From Streptomyces atroolivaceus (GTDB lineage: Bacteria > Actinomycetota > Actinomycetes > Streptomycetales > Streptomycetaceae), in contig NZ_JNXG01000020.1 in assembly GCF_000717025.1 (NCBI RefSeq), forward strand, positions 1-64,000: 64,000 nucleotides of DNA, in the 5' to 3' direction. Positions 1 through 8,400 of the stretch are shown in pieces. Positions within the stretch are counted from its first letter, which is position 1. Each line of letters starts with the position of its first letter. The notes below the pieces were generated by a model, which was not told where the DNA came from, did no database searches, and saw only the letters and a list, made by a program, of their open reading frames with translations. Made by a program: the position numbers and the translations under genes.

Positions 1-74
1 ACCCGGAAGCTAAGCCTTTCAGCGCCGATGGTACTGCAGGGGGGACCCTGTGGGAGAGTAGGACGCCGCCGAAC
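1..74 (+). rRNA. rrf: 5S ribosomal RNA, 3' part
   Basis: The window opens inside a 5S rRNA gene. The run from the first base to the GCCGCCGAAC end matches the 3' two thirds of Streptomyces 5S rRNA as I know it, including the GGAAGCTAAGCC loop region and the GGGAGAGTAGGACGCCGCC helix. The 5' part, and presumably 23S and 16S, lie left of the window. A terminator follows at once, so this is the end of an rrn operon. Confidence 0.93.
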
Positions 75-86
75 AATTATTCCGGG

Positions 87-120
87 AAAGCCCCGTGCCT
101 TTGTGGCATGGGGCTTTTCT
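87..120 (+). terminator. Terminator of the rRNA operon
   Basis: A 13-bp stem (AAAGCCCCGTGCC with GGCATGGGGCTTT, one G-T pair) with a short loop is followed by TTCT. It lies 12 nt after the 5S end, as expected for an intrinsic rrn terminator. Confidence 0.85.
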
Positions 121-237
121 GCGTTCTGCTGCCCGAATCACGCGCGAGCCCGGTCGGCTCGCGGAGGCGGAACGGCCGGGTGTTCCCGGCCAAGCGGAGG
201 CCGGCCGCAGCGTCGGTAGAACTCGGAACTGCTGGTT

Positions 238-265
238 TTGAGCACCCCCGGGTTCAGGGTATGCT
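238..265 (+). promoter_or_regulatory. Promoter of the tRNA-Thr gene
   Basis: TTGAGC, 16 nt, TATGCT. The -10 box ends 25 nt before the tRNA, which fits a short 5' leader. The stretch 121-237 between the rRNA terminator and this promoter shows nothing else I can support. Confidence 0.55.
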
Positions 266-290
266 TTATCTCGTTGCCGCAAGGCAGCAG

Positions 291-363
291 GCCCCAATAG
301 CTCAGTCGGTAGAGCGTCTCCATGGTAAGGAGAAGGTCTGCGGTTCGATTCCGCATTGGGGCT
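291..363 (+). tRNA. tRNA-Thr (anticodon GGT)
   Basis: A 73-nt cloverleaf. The acceptor arms GCCCCAA and TTGGGGC pair fully, followed by discriminator T. The anticodon stem CTCC/GGAG encloses the loop ATGGTAA, giving anticodon GGT for threonine. The T arm reads GCGGTTCGATTCCGC. CCA is not encoded, which is common in Streptomyces. The gene stands alone between its own promoter and terminator. Confidence 0.95.
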
Positions 364-375
364 CAGTACGGAAGA

Positions 376-410
376 AGGCCCCCGCCTCAGGCGGGGGCCT
401 CTTTCTTTTC
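376..410 (+). terminator. Terminator after tRNA-Thr
   Basis: AGGCCCCCGCCT and AGGCGGGGGCCT are perfect complements separated by one base (in practice about 10 bp with a small loop), followed by CTTTCTTTTC. Confidence 0.88.
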
Positions 411-485
411 ATGTGACACCAGAGGGCGCCGTGCTCTGACCGTCGGTGCCACGAGGATCCATCTGATCGACGTCCTCAGCGACCT

Positions 486-1061
486 CTAGGCCGCGGCAGG
501 GCGCGCCACACGGTAGCGGAGGTAGACAAACTTCGAGCTGAAGGTGCGGGTCTCGACGAGTTCGAGGCCCACCCGGCGCTCGTGCCGGGGAAAGAACGGA
601 ATGCCGCCGCCGACCAGCACCGGGTGGACCATGGCCCTGTATTCGTCGATCAGTCCCGACGCGGCCGCCTCGTCGGCGAGCGTCGCGCCGCCGATCGCGA
701 TATCGCCTTCTCCAGGCTCGGTTCGCGCCCGCTCGATCTCTTCCGCCAGGCCGCCGGATGCCAGGCGGGCATTGCCCTGCACCGCAGACAGGGTGGTGGA
801 GAACACCACCTTCGGGAGCGGCTTCCAGAGCGAGGTCCACTCACGCATCGAGTCGTCGAGCGACGGATCCTGGTCGGCGGTCTCCCAGTACAGCATCGTC
901 TCGTACAGCCGTCGCCCCAACAGGTGGACGCCGACCTCCCGGATCTCGTCGATCCAGAAGCGGAAGACCTCCTCGTCGGGCGCCGTCCAGTCGAAGTCGC
1001 CGTCCGGCCCGACGATGTAGCCGTCAAGTGAGACGCTCATCGAGTAAGTCACGCTACGCAT
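486..1061 (-). CDS. RibD C-terminal / dihydrofolate reductase-like protein
   Basis: A 191-residue protein of the RibD-C (bacterial bifunctional deaminase-reductase C-terminal) family, which shares the DHFR fold. The opening SMSVSLDGYI followed by GDFDW, the central GRRLYETM and the later IAIGGATLA glycine loop are the family's NADPH and substrate-pocket motifs. Such stand-alone members are cytosolic NAD(P)H-dependent reductases, mostly of unknown substrate. The start is fixed by GAGGAGGAATTCTG directly upstream of the ATG. It is a single gene, and nothing nearby suggests riboflavin or folate synthesis, so it should not be called folA or ribD. Confidence 0.85.
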   Translation of the reverse strand: MRSVTYSMSVSLDGYIVGPDGDFDWTAPDEEVFRFWIDEIREVGVHLLGRRLYETMLYWETADQDPSLDDSMREWTSLWKPLPKVVFSTTLSAVQGNARLASGGLAEEIERARTEPGEGDIAIGGATLADEAAASGLIDEYRAMVHPVLVGGGIPFFPRHERRVGLELVETRTFSSKFVYLRYRVARPAAA

Positions 1062-1162
1062 CAGAATTCCTCCTCGGGAACACGTGCGACATTACGACCG
1101 CCGACCGCCGCAGCACTTATCGCGACTCGCGGCATCGCCTCAGTTCTCCCGTCCGGACGTTC

Positions 1163-1486
1163 TCAGATCCAGTTCGTCCATCCGAAGGTGAGGAGATAGG
1201 CCCGACGCACCCCGTCCGGACCTCGGACGCCCCGCAGGGTCATGACCGCGTGGGCGACGAGGAACAGGGCGGTGAAGGCTCCAGCCACGAGAAGACCCGG
1301 CACCGGCCCGGCTGACAAGCCCACGGTCACAGAGGCGACGGTGACGATCCCCAGGCCGAAGTGTGCTGCGGGCAGGGCGGCCTTGTTCGCTTCTCGCCAC
1401 GCCTTCCGGGATTCCCGTATGCCGGAGTCGTAGCGCTCACGCGCCGCTTTCGGGTCGGCGGACGGCCCCTCGGGCCAACGTTCCAC
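1163..1486 (-). CDS. Small membrane protein of unknown function
   Basis: A 107-residue protein beginning VERWPEGPSADPKAARERY. The charged N-terminal 40 residues are followed by two hydrophobic segments (about residues 45-65 and 67-85), and the chain ends WTNWI. The GTG start is chosen because GGAGGAC lies just before it; a longer in-frame reading lacks a binding site and would add an unlikely basic extension. It lies divergent from the ArsR gene. I do not recognise a family; its role is unknown. Confidence 0.6.
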   Translation of the reverse strand: MERWPEGPSADPKAARERYDSGIRESRKAWREANKAALPAAHFGLGIVTVASVTVGLSAGPVPGLLVAGAFTALFLVAHAVMTLRGVRGPDGVRRAYLLTFGWTNWI

Positions 1487-1583
1487 GATCGTCCTCCGCT
1501 CTGCGGGACAGGGAAACTGACAATAGCGCCGGAGCGGTGCTGCCCTCAGTGATCGGCCCGAGCGGATGTCTGCTCCGGCCACT

Positions 1584-1628
1584 CGGTTCCAGGAACCGCA
1601 CTTGATAGGCAAGTCTATGCTTGCCTAT
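1584..1628 (+). promoter_or_regulatory. Two palindromes at the ArsR gene start, probable operator
   Basis: CGGTTCC-A-GGAACCG (1584-1598) is a perfect 15-bp palindrome. ATAGGCAAG-N6-CTTGCCTAT (1605-1613 and 1620-1628) has perfect 9-bp arms, and its right arm runs into the ArsR ATG at 1627. ArsR repressors typically bind such inverted repeats over their own promoter, so the second palindrome is the likely autoregulatory site. Confidence 0.6.
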
Positions 1629-1932
1629 GGTGTCGTCCATGGCGGATGATGTCTTCAAGGCTCTGGCCGACCCCACCCGTCGGCGCATTCTCGACGAGCT
1701 GGTGGACCGTGACGGCCAGACGTTGTTCGAGATCTGCGCACGGCTGGTGACCAAGCACGGTCTGGGGCTGTCCCGTCAGGCGATCAGTCAGCACCTGGCC
1801 GTACTGGAGTCCGCGGACCTGGTCCGTTCGCGGCGCCAGGGCCGCTACAAGTTCCACGACCTGAACACCGAACCCCTTGAGCGCGTCGTGACGCGATGGC
1901 TCAGGCCCGGAACACCGGAGAGCACGCCATGA
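1627..1932 (+). CDS. ArsR-family transcriptional regulator
   Basis: A 101-residue winged-helix protein. MADDVFKALADPTRRRILDEL is the classical ArsR N-terminus, LSRQAISQHLAVLE the recognition helix, and RSRRQGRYKFHDLN the wing. The metal-binding ELCVCD motif is absent: the corresponding helix reads LFEICARL with a single Cys. It therefore probably belongs to the non-metal ArsR group often paired with VOC or START-domain genes. The start could be 1627 or 1639; neither has a ribosome-binding site. Its stop overlaps the next gene's start (ATGA), so the two are translationally coupled. Confidence 0.85.
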   Translation: MVSSMADDVFKALADPTRRRILDELVDRDGQTLFEICARLVTKHGLGLSRQAISQHLAVLESADLVRSRRQGRYKFHDLNTEPLERVVTRWLRPGTPESTP

Positions 1933-2315
1933 AGATCCACCTTTCCAGCGTCTTCGTCGATGATCAGGACAAGGCTCTCCGCTTCTATACGGAGGTGCTG
2001 GGCTTCGTGAAGAAGACCGAGGTTCCGCTGGGGGACGACCGGTGGCTGACCGTGGTCTCTCCCGAGGACCCCGACGGGACCGAACTGCTGCTGGAGCCCG
2101 ACGGCCACCCCGCGGTGAAGCCCTACAAGACGGCGCTGGTCGAGGACGGCATCCCGGCCGCGTCCTTCGCCGTGGACGACGTGCCCGCCGAGTTCGCCCG
2201 GCTCCGTGAGCTCGGTGTGCGGTTCACCCAGGAGCCGCTGGAGATGGGCCCGGTCACCACTGCGGTCCTGGACGACACCTGCGGCAACCTGATCCAGATC
2301 GTGCACAGCAAGTAG
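1929..2315 (+). CDS. VOC-family (glyoxalase/bleomycin-resistance fold) protein
   Basis: A 128-residue single-domain VOC protein. It opens MKIHLSSVFVDDQDKALRFY, a typical beta-alpha start, and has the second half-domain from about residue 70 (FAVDDVPAEFARL). It ends GNLIQIVH, with the glutamate of the usual metal-binding terminus (LIE/LIQ) replaced by Gln. These proteins bind metal or small molecules; the substrate here cannot be told. ATGA overlap with the ArsR gene means the pair is one operon and the regulator probably controls it. Confidence 0.85.
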   Translation: MKIHLSSVFVDDQDKALRFYTEVLGFVKKTEVPLGDDRWLTVVSPEDPDGTELLLEPDGHPAVKPYKTALVEDGIPAASFAVDDVPAEFARLRELGVRFTQEPLEMGPVTTAVLDDTCGNLIQIVHSK

Positions 2316-2370
2316 GCCCGGCGCGGGCGGCAGCTGTCCCGTGGCTGTCACACCGGTCGGTGCCGGCGTC

Positions 2371-2407
2371 CGTAGGCGGTGCCGCTCGTCAGGCGGCACC
2401 GCCTACG
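2371..2407. terminator. Bidirectional terminator between convergent genes
   Basis: CGTAGGCGGTGCCGC and GCGGCACCGCCTACG form a perfect 15-bp stem with a 7-nt loop. There is no T tract, which is usual in Streptomyces. It sits between the VOC gene (+) and the phosphatase gene (-). Confidence 0.75.
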
Positions 2408-2453
2408 GTGCTGAGCTCGGCCGGACCCACGAGCCGTTCGATCGGTGCACGTC

Positions 2454-5081
2454 TCAGAGGCTGTGCGGCTCCGGGACACGCATGGCGAGGATCGCCATGT
2501 CATCGGATGCGGGCTCCGCGGCGAAGCGCTCGACGGCGCGAAGGATGCGCCCCGCGACCGCGCCGGCCGTCAGGCCCGTACACACGGCGAGGACGTCGGC
2601 GAGCCCGTCGTCACCCAGCATGCGGGTTCCCTCCCGGCGTTCGGTCACTCCGTCGGTCACACACAGGAGCACGTCGCCGGGCTCCAGCGTGACCTCCTGC
2701 TCGTACAGCTCGAGGTCCTCGATGACGCCGAGCAGCGGCTGGGGCTCGGCTGCTGCTTCCACGGAGCCGTCCTGGCGCAGACGCAGGGGGAGGGGGTGGC
2801 CGGCGCAGACCACCTTCAGGAGGGCGCTTCCGTCCTCCTGGGGCCACAACTCCCCGTAGAGCAGGGTGAGGAAGCGGCTGCGGGCTCCCTCGTCCAGGAT
2901 GGCGGCGTTGAGCCGCTCCAGTACCGCGGGGCCGCTGAACCCCTCACGGGCCAGCAGGCGCAGGGCGTGCCGGGCGAGGCCGGTGACGGCTGCCGCCTCC
3001 GGGCCGGTACCGCAGACGTCACCGATGGCGAAGCCGTAGGCGCCGTCGCGGATGGGGAAGACGTCGTAGAAGTCGCCGCCGACCTCGTTGCCCTCGCCCG
3101 CCGCACGGTAGATGACCTCGATCTCGACGTTGGGCACGTCGGGCAGGCCGGGCGGCAGAAGACTGCGCTGGAGCGACTGACTGATGGCCATGCGCTCCGA
3201 GTACAGGCGGGCGTTGTCCAGGGCCAGAGCGGCCCGCCGGGACAGGTCCTCGGCCAGCTCCAGGATCTCCTGGCGGAAATGCTCGTCCGACGGCTTGCCG
3301 AGCGTGAGCATGCCGATCACGCGGTTCCTCGCCACCAGCGGCAGTACCACCGTCTCCCCTCCCACGGCGGCCGCCGTGGCCAGGGTGGTGCGGGCGGCCG
3401 CCCCCATGCTGAGGGGCGCGTCCCTGCCCAGCGTCCGCTTGGACGTGCGAAGGGCGGCCTGGTGCCCGGCTTCCGTCGGTGCCGGCCAGAGCCGGGCACC
3501 AGGGGCCGGGACGGGATCCGGCGGGTCGATGGAGGAGAGCAGGGCCTTCAGGCCGTCGATGCGCTCCTCGTCCTCGTGGAGGACGTAGGAGAGATACGGC
3601 TCCGAGGACTGGTCCGCGATGGTGTACACGGCGCACCAGGTGGCCAGGGTGGGCACGGTCATCTGTGCCATCAGCGCCAGTGTCTGGTCCCTGTCCAGTG
3701 TTCCGGCCAGCAGGTCCGACGCCTCGACGAGGAAGGACAGTGAGCCGCGGCGCAGGCGTTCCAGCTCGCCGAGCCTGGCCGACTCGACGGCCAGCGCGAT
3801 GCGGTCCGCGGCGAACTGCAGGCGCAGGGCCTCCTCGTTCGAATACCGCCCGGCCGCTTCGGCAGCGACCCCGAGGGAGCCGGTGAGGCGGCCCTCGACC
3901 TTGAGGGGGACCGTGACGACCGAGCGCATCCCGGTGTCACTGAGCAGCGGCACGGCGCCGGGTACGACCGTGAGGTCCTCGTGGACGGCGGGCATGCGAG
4001 CGGAACCGTAGCGGCCCGTGCCGGCCTCCACAGGGACCCGTGCGAAGCGCTGGCGGGCCGACGGAAGGCCGGTGGTCGCGCGGACCTCGAGTTCGGTCTC
4101 GTCGTCGGTGGCCAGCAGCAGGAAGGCGGCGTCGGCGTCCAGCATGTCGCGGGCCCGTTCGACCGTGCGCTGCAGCAGTCCGTCGAGGTCGTCGGGGGCG
4201 GGGGAGCCGATGAAGATTTCGAACGGGTCCGTACTGCGGTTCTCTGCCGAGGTGTCGGAGACGGGCGCGCGGACCGGGGTCTGGAGCACGGCGCGTTCGT
4301 AGTCGCGCACGAGGAGGCAGACGGTGGAGGGTTCGCCGTCGGCGTCGCGGACTCTGAGGTGCGAGCCGTACACCGGGATGACGCGGCCGTCTGCGCCGCG
4401 GATCCCGTAGCTGCCCTCCCACCGGGAGAGCCGCAGTGCTTCGGCGATACCGGTGTTGGTGCCCGGGGTGTGCGGCCACGCGACGAAGTCGGTGAACTGC
4501 TTGCCGTCGACCTTCTCCGCGGCGTACCCGAAGAGGAAGGAGGCGTCGTCGTTCCACGCGGCGATGGATCCGGAACCGTCGATCTGGACGACGGCCACCC
4601 GTACACGCTGTTCCGCCACCGGCAGGAGAGCGGTGGGCAGCACCGGACTCGCCGAGCGGACACCCACGGGGCGTTCGGGGAGGTCGAGCTGGAACCAGAC
4701 GTGTTTGTGCGTCGGGGTGTACTCGACTCCCCAGCGGGAGGCGAGAGCCGCGCAGAGCAGCAGACCACGGCCGCCCTCACGGTCCGGGCTGCCGAAGTCG
4801 AGGCCGGAGCTCTGCAGCGGGACCTCGCGCTCCGGATAGTGGTCGGAGACCTCGACGCGGACGCCGTCCTCGGTGCGCAGGCAGAGCACATCTGCGGCCG
4901 TGCCCGCGTGCACGACCGCGTTGGTCACGAGTTCACTGGTAAGAACGACGGCGTCGTCAACGACGTCGGTGTAACCCCACCCCTGAAGGGTGTCGCGGAC
5001 GAACGCGCGGGCGGTCGCGACCGAGCGTCCGACCGGATCGAAGGTGGCAGCCGCGCGCGCGGTGATCACAGCACTCCCCAT
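2454..5081 (-). CDS. ATPase/PAS/GAF/PP2C (SpoIIE-type) signalling phosphatase
   Basis: An 875-residue cytosolic multidomain protein. In order: an RsbW-like GHKL ATPase (about 10-135; LTSELVTNAVVHA is the N box, GGRGLLL the G box), a PAS domain (about 160-265), two GAF domains (about 300-445 and 455-625), and a SpoIIE-type PP2C phosphatase (about 660-870; GGDFYDVF and SDDMAILA hold metal-binding Asp). Such fusions switch sigma factors by phosphorylating and dephosphorylating anti-anti-sigma proteins in response to a signal sensed by PAS/GAF. The start at 5081 is the first Met before the ATPase domain; further in-frame codons upstream lack family similarity. No sigma or STAS partner lies in this window. 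Confidence 0.85.
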   Translation of the reverse strand: MGSAVITARAAATFDPVGRSVATARAFVRDTLQGWGYTDVVDDAVVLTSELVTNAVVHAGTAADVLCLRTEDGVRVEVSDHYPEREVPLQSSGLDFGSPDREGGRGLLLCAALASRWGVEYTPTHKHVWFQLDLPERPVGVRSASPVLPTALLPVAEQRVRVAVVQIDGSGSIAAWNDDASFLFGYAAEKVDGKQFTDFVAWPHTPGTNTGIAEALRLSRWEGSYGIRGADGRVIPVYGSHLRVRDADGEPSTVCLLVRDYERAVLQTPVRAPVSDTSAENRSTDPFEIFIGSPAPDDLDGLLQRTVERARDMLDADAAFLLLATDDETELEVRATTGLPSARQRFARVPVEAGTGRYGSARMPAVHEDLTVVPGAVPLLSDTGMRSVVTVPLKVEGRLTGSLGVAAEAAGRYSNEEALRLQFAADRIALAVESARLGELERLRRGSLSFLVEASDLLAGTLDRDQTLALMAQMTVPTLATWCAVYTIADQSSEPYLSYVLHEDEERIDGLKALLSSIDPPDPVPAPGARLWPAPTEAGHQAALRTSKRTLGRDAPLSMGAAARTTLATAAAVGGETVVLPLVARNRVIGMLTLGKPSDEHFRQEILELAEDLSRRAALALDNARLYSERMAISQSLQRSLLPPGLPDVPNVEIEVIYRAAGEGNEVGGDFYDVFPIRDGAYGFAIGDVCGTGPEAAAVTGLARHALRLLAREGFSGPAVLERLNAAILDEGARSRFLTLLYGELWPQEDGSALLKVVCAGHPLPLRLRQDGSVEAAAEPQPLLGVIEDLELYEQEVTLEPGDVLLCVTDGVTERREGTRMLGDDGLADVLAVCTGLTAGAVAGRILRAVERFAAEPASDDMAILAMRVPEPHSL

Positions 5082-5426
5082 ATGGTGTCTCGTCGCTTCC
5101 CCGAGTCCTGTGCCCGTATATCGCCGCTTCGATTCGCCTGCCAGGCTAGACGCTCGCCAGGTGCCGCGGGTACACGAGGGCAGACTTGTGCACGCGGGAC
5201 GCCCGCCGGTCGTGCGCCGGGCGCACAACTATGGGCTCCCCGGTGAGGGAAATGGGACGACCATGAGACTTTCCCCGGCCGCCCCTTCCGGCCTGGTACG
5301 TTTCAACGATTTGACGACCGCATAGTCACCCGTTGACGGTGTGCTGTGGCGGTGAGCCAAAGTGGAACCGGGCAAGCTTCCGATAACGGCCCGAGCGATA
5401 CGGTCAACCCCTGCGGGAGGGACACG
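5082..5426. other. Intergenic region between divergent phosphatase and osaA genes
   Basis: 345 bp without a gene. TTGACG occurs twice (5311-5316 and 5333-5338), giving possible -35 boxes for osaA, but no convincing -10 pairs with them. An inverted repeat TTGTGC (5186-5191) / GCACAA (5223-5228) is too short to rely on. Nothing else was seen. Confidence 0.4.
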
Positions 5427-8400
5427 GTGGAGTCTGGCGTGGCGGCGCGGGGTTCAGGAACGCGCACAAAAGGCGGGCAGTCCGTGAAAAAGCAGCGCAA
5501 TGGGACCATCGACGTGGACGCGGCAGCTCTGAACAGACTGCTCGCGGCCCTCGTGGCGATGCGGGACGGCAACTTCCGCAGGCGGCTCACCGTCTCCGGC
5601 GACGGCGTACTCACGGAGATCGCCGCGGTCTTCAACGAGGTGGCCGACCGCAATCTGCACCTGACGGGCGAGCTCGCCCGTGTGCGGCGTGTGGTCGGGC
5701 GCGAGGGGAAGCTCACCGAGCGCCTGGAGACCGGCGCGTGCGAGGGCTCATGGGCTGCCGCGATCGACGCCTCGAACGAGCTCGTCGACGACCTGGCGCG
5801 ACCCGTTTCCGAAGTCGGACGGGTACTTTCCGCGGTCGCGGACGGTGATCTCGAGCAGCGGATGGAACTGCGCACCCACGCCGCGGACGAGACCGTACGC
5901 CCGCTGCGCGGGGAGTTCCTCAAGGTCGCCCGCACGGTCAACAACCTCGTCGACCAGCTGTCGGCATTCACCGAACAGGTGACGCGGGTCGCGGTCGAGG
6001 TGGGGACCGAGGGCAAGCTGGGCGGACAGGCCCAGGTACGCGGCATGTCCGGGTCCTGGAAGGACCTCACGGACTCCGTGAACACCATGGCCTACCGGCT
6101 CACCGCACAGGTGCGCGACATCGCACTGGTGACGACGGCAGTGGCCAAGGGCGACCTGTCCCGGAAGGTCACCGTCCATGTGGCCGGTGAGATGCTCCAG
6201 CTGAAGAACACCGTCAACACGATGGTGGACCAGCTGTCGTCGTTCTCCTCGGAGGTGACCCGGGTCGCCCGTGAGGTGGGGACCGAGGGCGAACTGGGAG
6301 GGCAGGCGACGGTTCCGGGGGTGGCGGGGGTCTGGAAGGACCTCACCGACTCCGTCAACACGATGGCGGGCAACCTCACGTCGCAGGTGCGGGGCATCGC
6401 CGAGGTGACGACGGCAGTCGCCAACGGAGACCTGTCCCAGAAGGTCACGGTGAGCGCCCGCGGCGAGGTCGCGCAGCTCGCCGAGACGATCAACCAGATG
6501 ACCGAGACGCTGCGCACCTTCGCGGACGAGGTCACACGCGTGGCGAGCGAGGTCGGTGGCGAGGGTCTGCTCGGTGGCCAGGCTCAGGTGCCGGGTGCCG
6601 CGGGCACCTGGAAGGACCTCACCGATTCGGTGAACACGGTCTTCCGGAACCTGACGACGCAGGTGCGTGACATCGCGCAGGTCACCACCGCCGTGGCCAG
6701 CGGGGACATGACGCAGAAGGTCACCGTCGACGTGGCCGGCGAGATGCTGGAGCTGAAGAACACCGTCAACACGATGGTGGACCAGCTCCAGGCCTTCGGT
6801 TCGGAGGTGACCCGGGTCGCCCGGGAGGTCGGTGTCGAAGGCCGTCTCGGCGGCCAGGCAGAGGTGCCGGGTGCGGCGGGCACCTGGAAGGACCTCACCG
6901 ATTCGGTGAACACCGCCTTCCGTAACCTCACGGGCCAGGTGCGTGACATCGCGCAGGTGACGACGGCCGTCGCCAACGGCGACCTGTCGCAGAAGGTCAC
7001 CGTCGATGTGGCCGGCGAGATGCTGGAGCTGAAGAACACCGTCAACACCATGGTGGCGCAGCTGTCCAACTTCGCCGACCAGGTGACGCGGATGGCCCGT
7101 GACGTGGGCACGGAGGGCCGCCTGGGCGGTCAGGCACGCGTCGACGGTGTCTCCGGTACGTGGAAGGAGCTCACCGACTCCGTCAACTTCATGGCCGGGA
7201 ACCTGACCTCGCAGGTACGCCAGATCGCCCAGGTGACCACGGCGGTGGCGCGGGGTGACCTGTCGCAGAAGATCGACGTGGACGCCAGGGGCGAGATCCT
7301 GGAGCTGAAGAACACCATCAACACGATGGTCGACCAGCTCTCCGCCTTCGCCGACCAGGTGACCCGGGTGGCCCGCGAGGTGGGCACCGACGGCCGTCTC
7401 GGCGGCCAGGCCCAGGTCCCGGGTGTGGCAGGTGTGTGGCGCGACCTGACCGACTCGGTGAACGGCATGGCCGGGAACTTCACCGCCCAGGTCCGCAACA
7501 TCGCGCAGGTCGCCACGGCGGTGGCGCGGGGTGACCTGTCGCAGAAGATCGACGTGGACGCCAGGGGCGAGATCCTGGAGCTGAAGAACACTCTCAACAC
7601 CATGGTCGACCAGCTCTCGAACTTCGCGGAGCAGGTGACCCGGGTCGCCCGCGAGGTGGGTACGGAGGGCATCCTCGGCGGGCAGGCGGAGGTCCAGGGC
7701 GTCTCCGGTACGTGGAAGGACCTCACCCAGTCCGTCAACGGCATGGCGAACAACCTGACCCTCCAGGTGCGCAACATCGCCGAGGTGACCACCGCGGTCG
7801 CGAAGGGTGATCTCTCCAAGAAGATCACCGTCGACGCCAAGGGCGAGATCCTCGAACTGGTGACGACGGTCAACACGATGGTCGACCAGCTGCTCAACTT
7901 CGCCGACGAGGTGACGAGGGTCGCCCGCGAGGTGGGTACCGAGGGCATCCTCGGCGGGCAGGCCCGGGTGCGCGGTGCGACGGGCATCTGGAAGGACCTC
8001 AGCGACAACGTCAACCTGATGGCCAACAACCTGACCAGCCAGGTGCGCAACATCTCCAGGGTCTCGTCCGCGGTCGCCAACGGAGACCTGACGAAGAAGG
8101 TGACGGTCGAGGCGCGCGGCGAGGTCGCCGAACTCGCCGACACCGTCAACACGATGGTGACGACGCTGTCCTCGTTCGCGGACGAGGTGACCCGGGTGGC
8201 GCGCGAGGTGGGCACCGAGGGGGAGCTGGGCGGCCAGGCGCGCGTCCCGGGCGTCTCGGGCACCTGGAAGGACCTCACCGAGTCGGTGAACTCGATGGCG
8301 TCGAACCTGACCGGGCAGGTGCGCCAGATCGCCACGGTCACCACCGCCATCGCCAAGGGCGATCTCACCAAGAAGATCGACATCGATGCGCGCGGTGAGA

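Noticed and set aside
486..1061. Calling the reductase folA or ribD
   Set aside because: It has the RibD-C domain only, without a deaminase domain, and lacks folate or riboflavin genes nearby.
5186..5228. Inverted repeat TTGTGC / GCACAA upstream of osaA as an operator
   Set aside because: Only six bases per arm with a 31-nt gap; expected by chance in a region of this size.
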